A stretch of 64,000 nt of DNA. It comes from Asterias rubens (taxonomy: Eukaryota > Echinodermata > Asteroidea > Forcipulatida > Asteriidae). Each line of letters opens with the position of its first letter. Position 1 is the stretch's first letter. Shown here piece by piece: positions 63,143-64,000 of the stretch. The DNA lies in NCBI RefSeq assembly GCF_902459465.1, contig NC_047071.1:12358385-12422384 (forward strand). The letters run 5' to 3'. The notes below the pieces were generated by a model, which saw nothing but the letters and a program-made list of their open reading frames with translations, did no database searches and was not told the origin of the DNA. A program made the position numbers and the translations under genes.

Positions 63143-64000
63143 TGGTATTTAAAATAACAATCTAAGATATGTGCATATGCTTGGCTGTTTTAAATTTGGC
63201 AATAATGTTAAGATTCATTGACAATTTCAATTTGTCTGCAATAATTAGAAGTTGCGATAATCAAAAACAATGAACTTCAATTTCTTAACATCTGGCCCTC
63301 ATGTCATCAGCGCTTAAAGGAACATTACAGTTGTTAAGAACAAAGCTCGTCCAAGATCATGGTGATAATAGTACAAAACATTCCTTGAAATATTTCTGCC
63401 TGAAATGTCATTATTTGATGAGAATAAATAAAATTAATGAAATTGGGTCCAGGTGACTAAAAGGTTCAGGGTAAAAGTTAATAAACTGTTGTACGCCTAT
63501 AAACAAGCCAAGCCTGAGCAGAACTTCCATCATAGATAATTTATTTTGGGAAGGGCTTGCAATAATTTTTTTGATAAATGTTTGGTTTTGTTTTACCCTT
63601 TGAAGCGTACCTTTTATCCAATTCCAACCGTGTGTCATTAATTTCAAGAAAATCCATTAAAACAAAGTGTCTAAATAATAATGTTTGTCCTACGTTTATT
63701 TCACTGAACAAATCCGTCACTGTTTTGTTTACCCACCACCCACAGCGGTGAATTTAGAGAGTTGTGACAGAGAGGGACAAATTCTCGTTGGTCACGTGGC
63801 CGCCGGACGCCATTATCGGTCTAAACGCATCACAACCCAGTTGGCGGACTACAAATATTTAACACGCTGCCTCCATCTTGGTCGTGGACTATTTTGTTCT
63901 TCCAGCCTCGGTTTGGAGAAATTCAAGATGGCTGTATCATGATAAAGGTCTATTGTCTGGCACCCTGCATTTTGCCAGTGCGTTTATTTAGGCATAAAAT
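63143..64000. other. No gene recognised; promoter-like patch at 63760-63945
   Basis: The patch has an E-box (GGTCACGTGGCC), a CpG-containing stretch and two YY1-like sites facing each other (CCATCTTGG at ~63873 and CAAGATGGC at ~63925). An acceptor-like CCACCCACAG precedes it. It could be the start of a gene beyond the window. Confidence 0.3.

Overview
The window is a stretch of intron-rich, repeat-dense animal nuclear DNA. Gene content (a one-domain peptidylglycine hydroxylase, DNAAF4, STOML2 and an intronless rhodopsin-class receptor), compact exons with GT..AG introns, and very many short inverted-repeat elements and tRNA-headed SINEs fit a marine invertebrate deuterostome. I favour an echinoderm, probably a sea star, but this is inference without a database search.

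Layout. 1-3268: no gene seen; a cut-off repeat copy, a foldback MITE and a 21-bp palindromic satellite. 3269-8238: one imperfect inverted repeat of about 5 kb whose arms end in arrays of a ~37-bp CGGT-rich unit; it stops about 100 bp before the next gene. 8342-26966 (+): PHM, twelve exons, 372 residues, all copper ligands present and no lyase half. 26967-31727: intergenic repeats, including a 45-bp tandem array built from a tRNA-like SINE fragment. 31728-43831 (-): DNAAF4 (DYX1C1), eleven exons, 410 residues, CS domain plus coiled coil plus TPRs, with a ~600-bp 21-bp minisatellite in intron 7. 43832-44244: 413-bp head-to-head promoter. 44245-51586 (+): STOML2, nine exons, 380 residues. 51587-59500: intergenic repeats. 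59663-60778 (+): single-exon class A GPCR of 371 residues with an upstream TATA box and two short upstream ORFs; its last codons and stop are tandemly repeated downstream. 60779-64000: no gene recognised, with a promoter-like patch near 63760-63945.

The genes are not an operon. PHM acts in the neurosecretory pathway (C-terminal amidation of peptides). DNAAF4 is a cytoplasmic co-chaperone for axonemal dynein assembly. STOML2 is a mitochondrial inner-membrane scaffold. The receptor is an orphan at the plasma membrane. Only DNAAF4 and STOML2 are arranged so as to share control.

The dominant theme outside the genes is inverted-repeat mobile DNA. At least five distinct families have ends of the form (TT)AAAG...CTTT(AA), and several copies are nested or fused so that insertion order can be read. 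Exon joins were made by eye from splice consensus, reading frame and remembered family similarity; none was checked by alignment.
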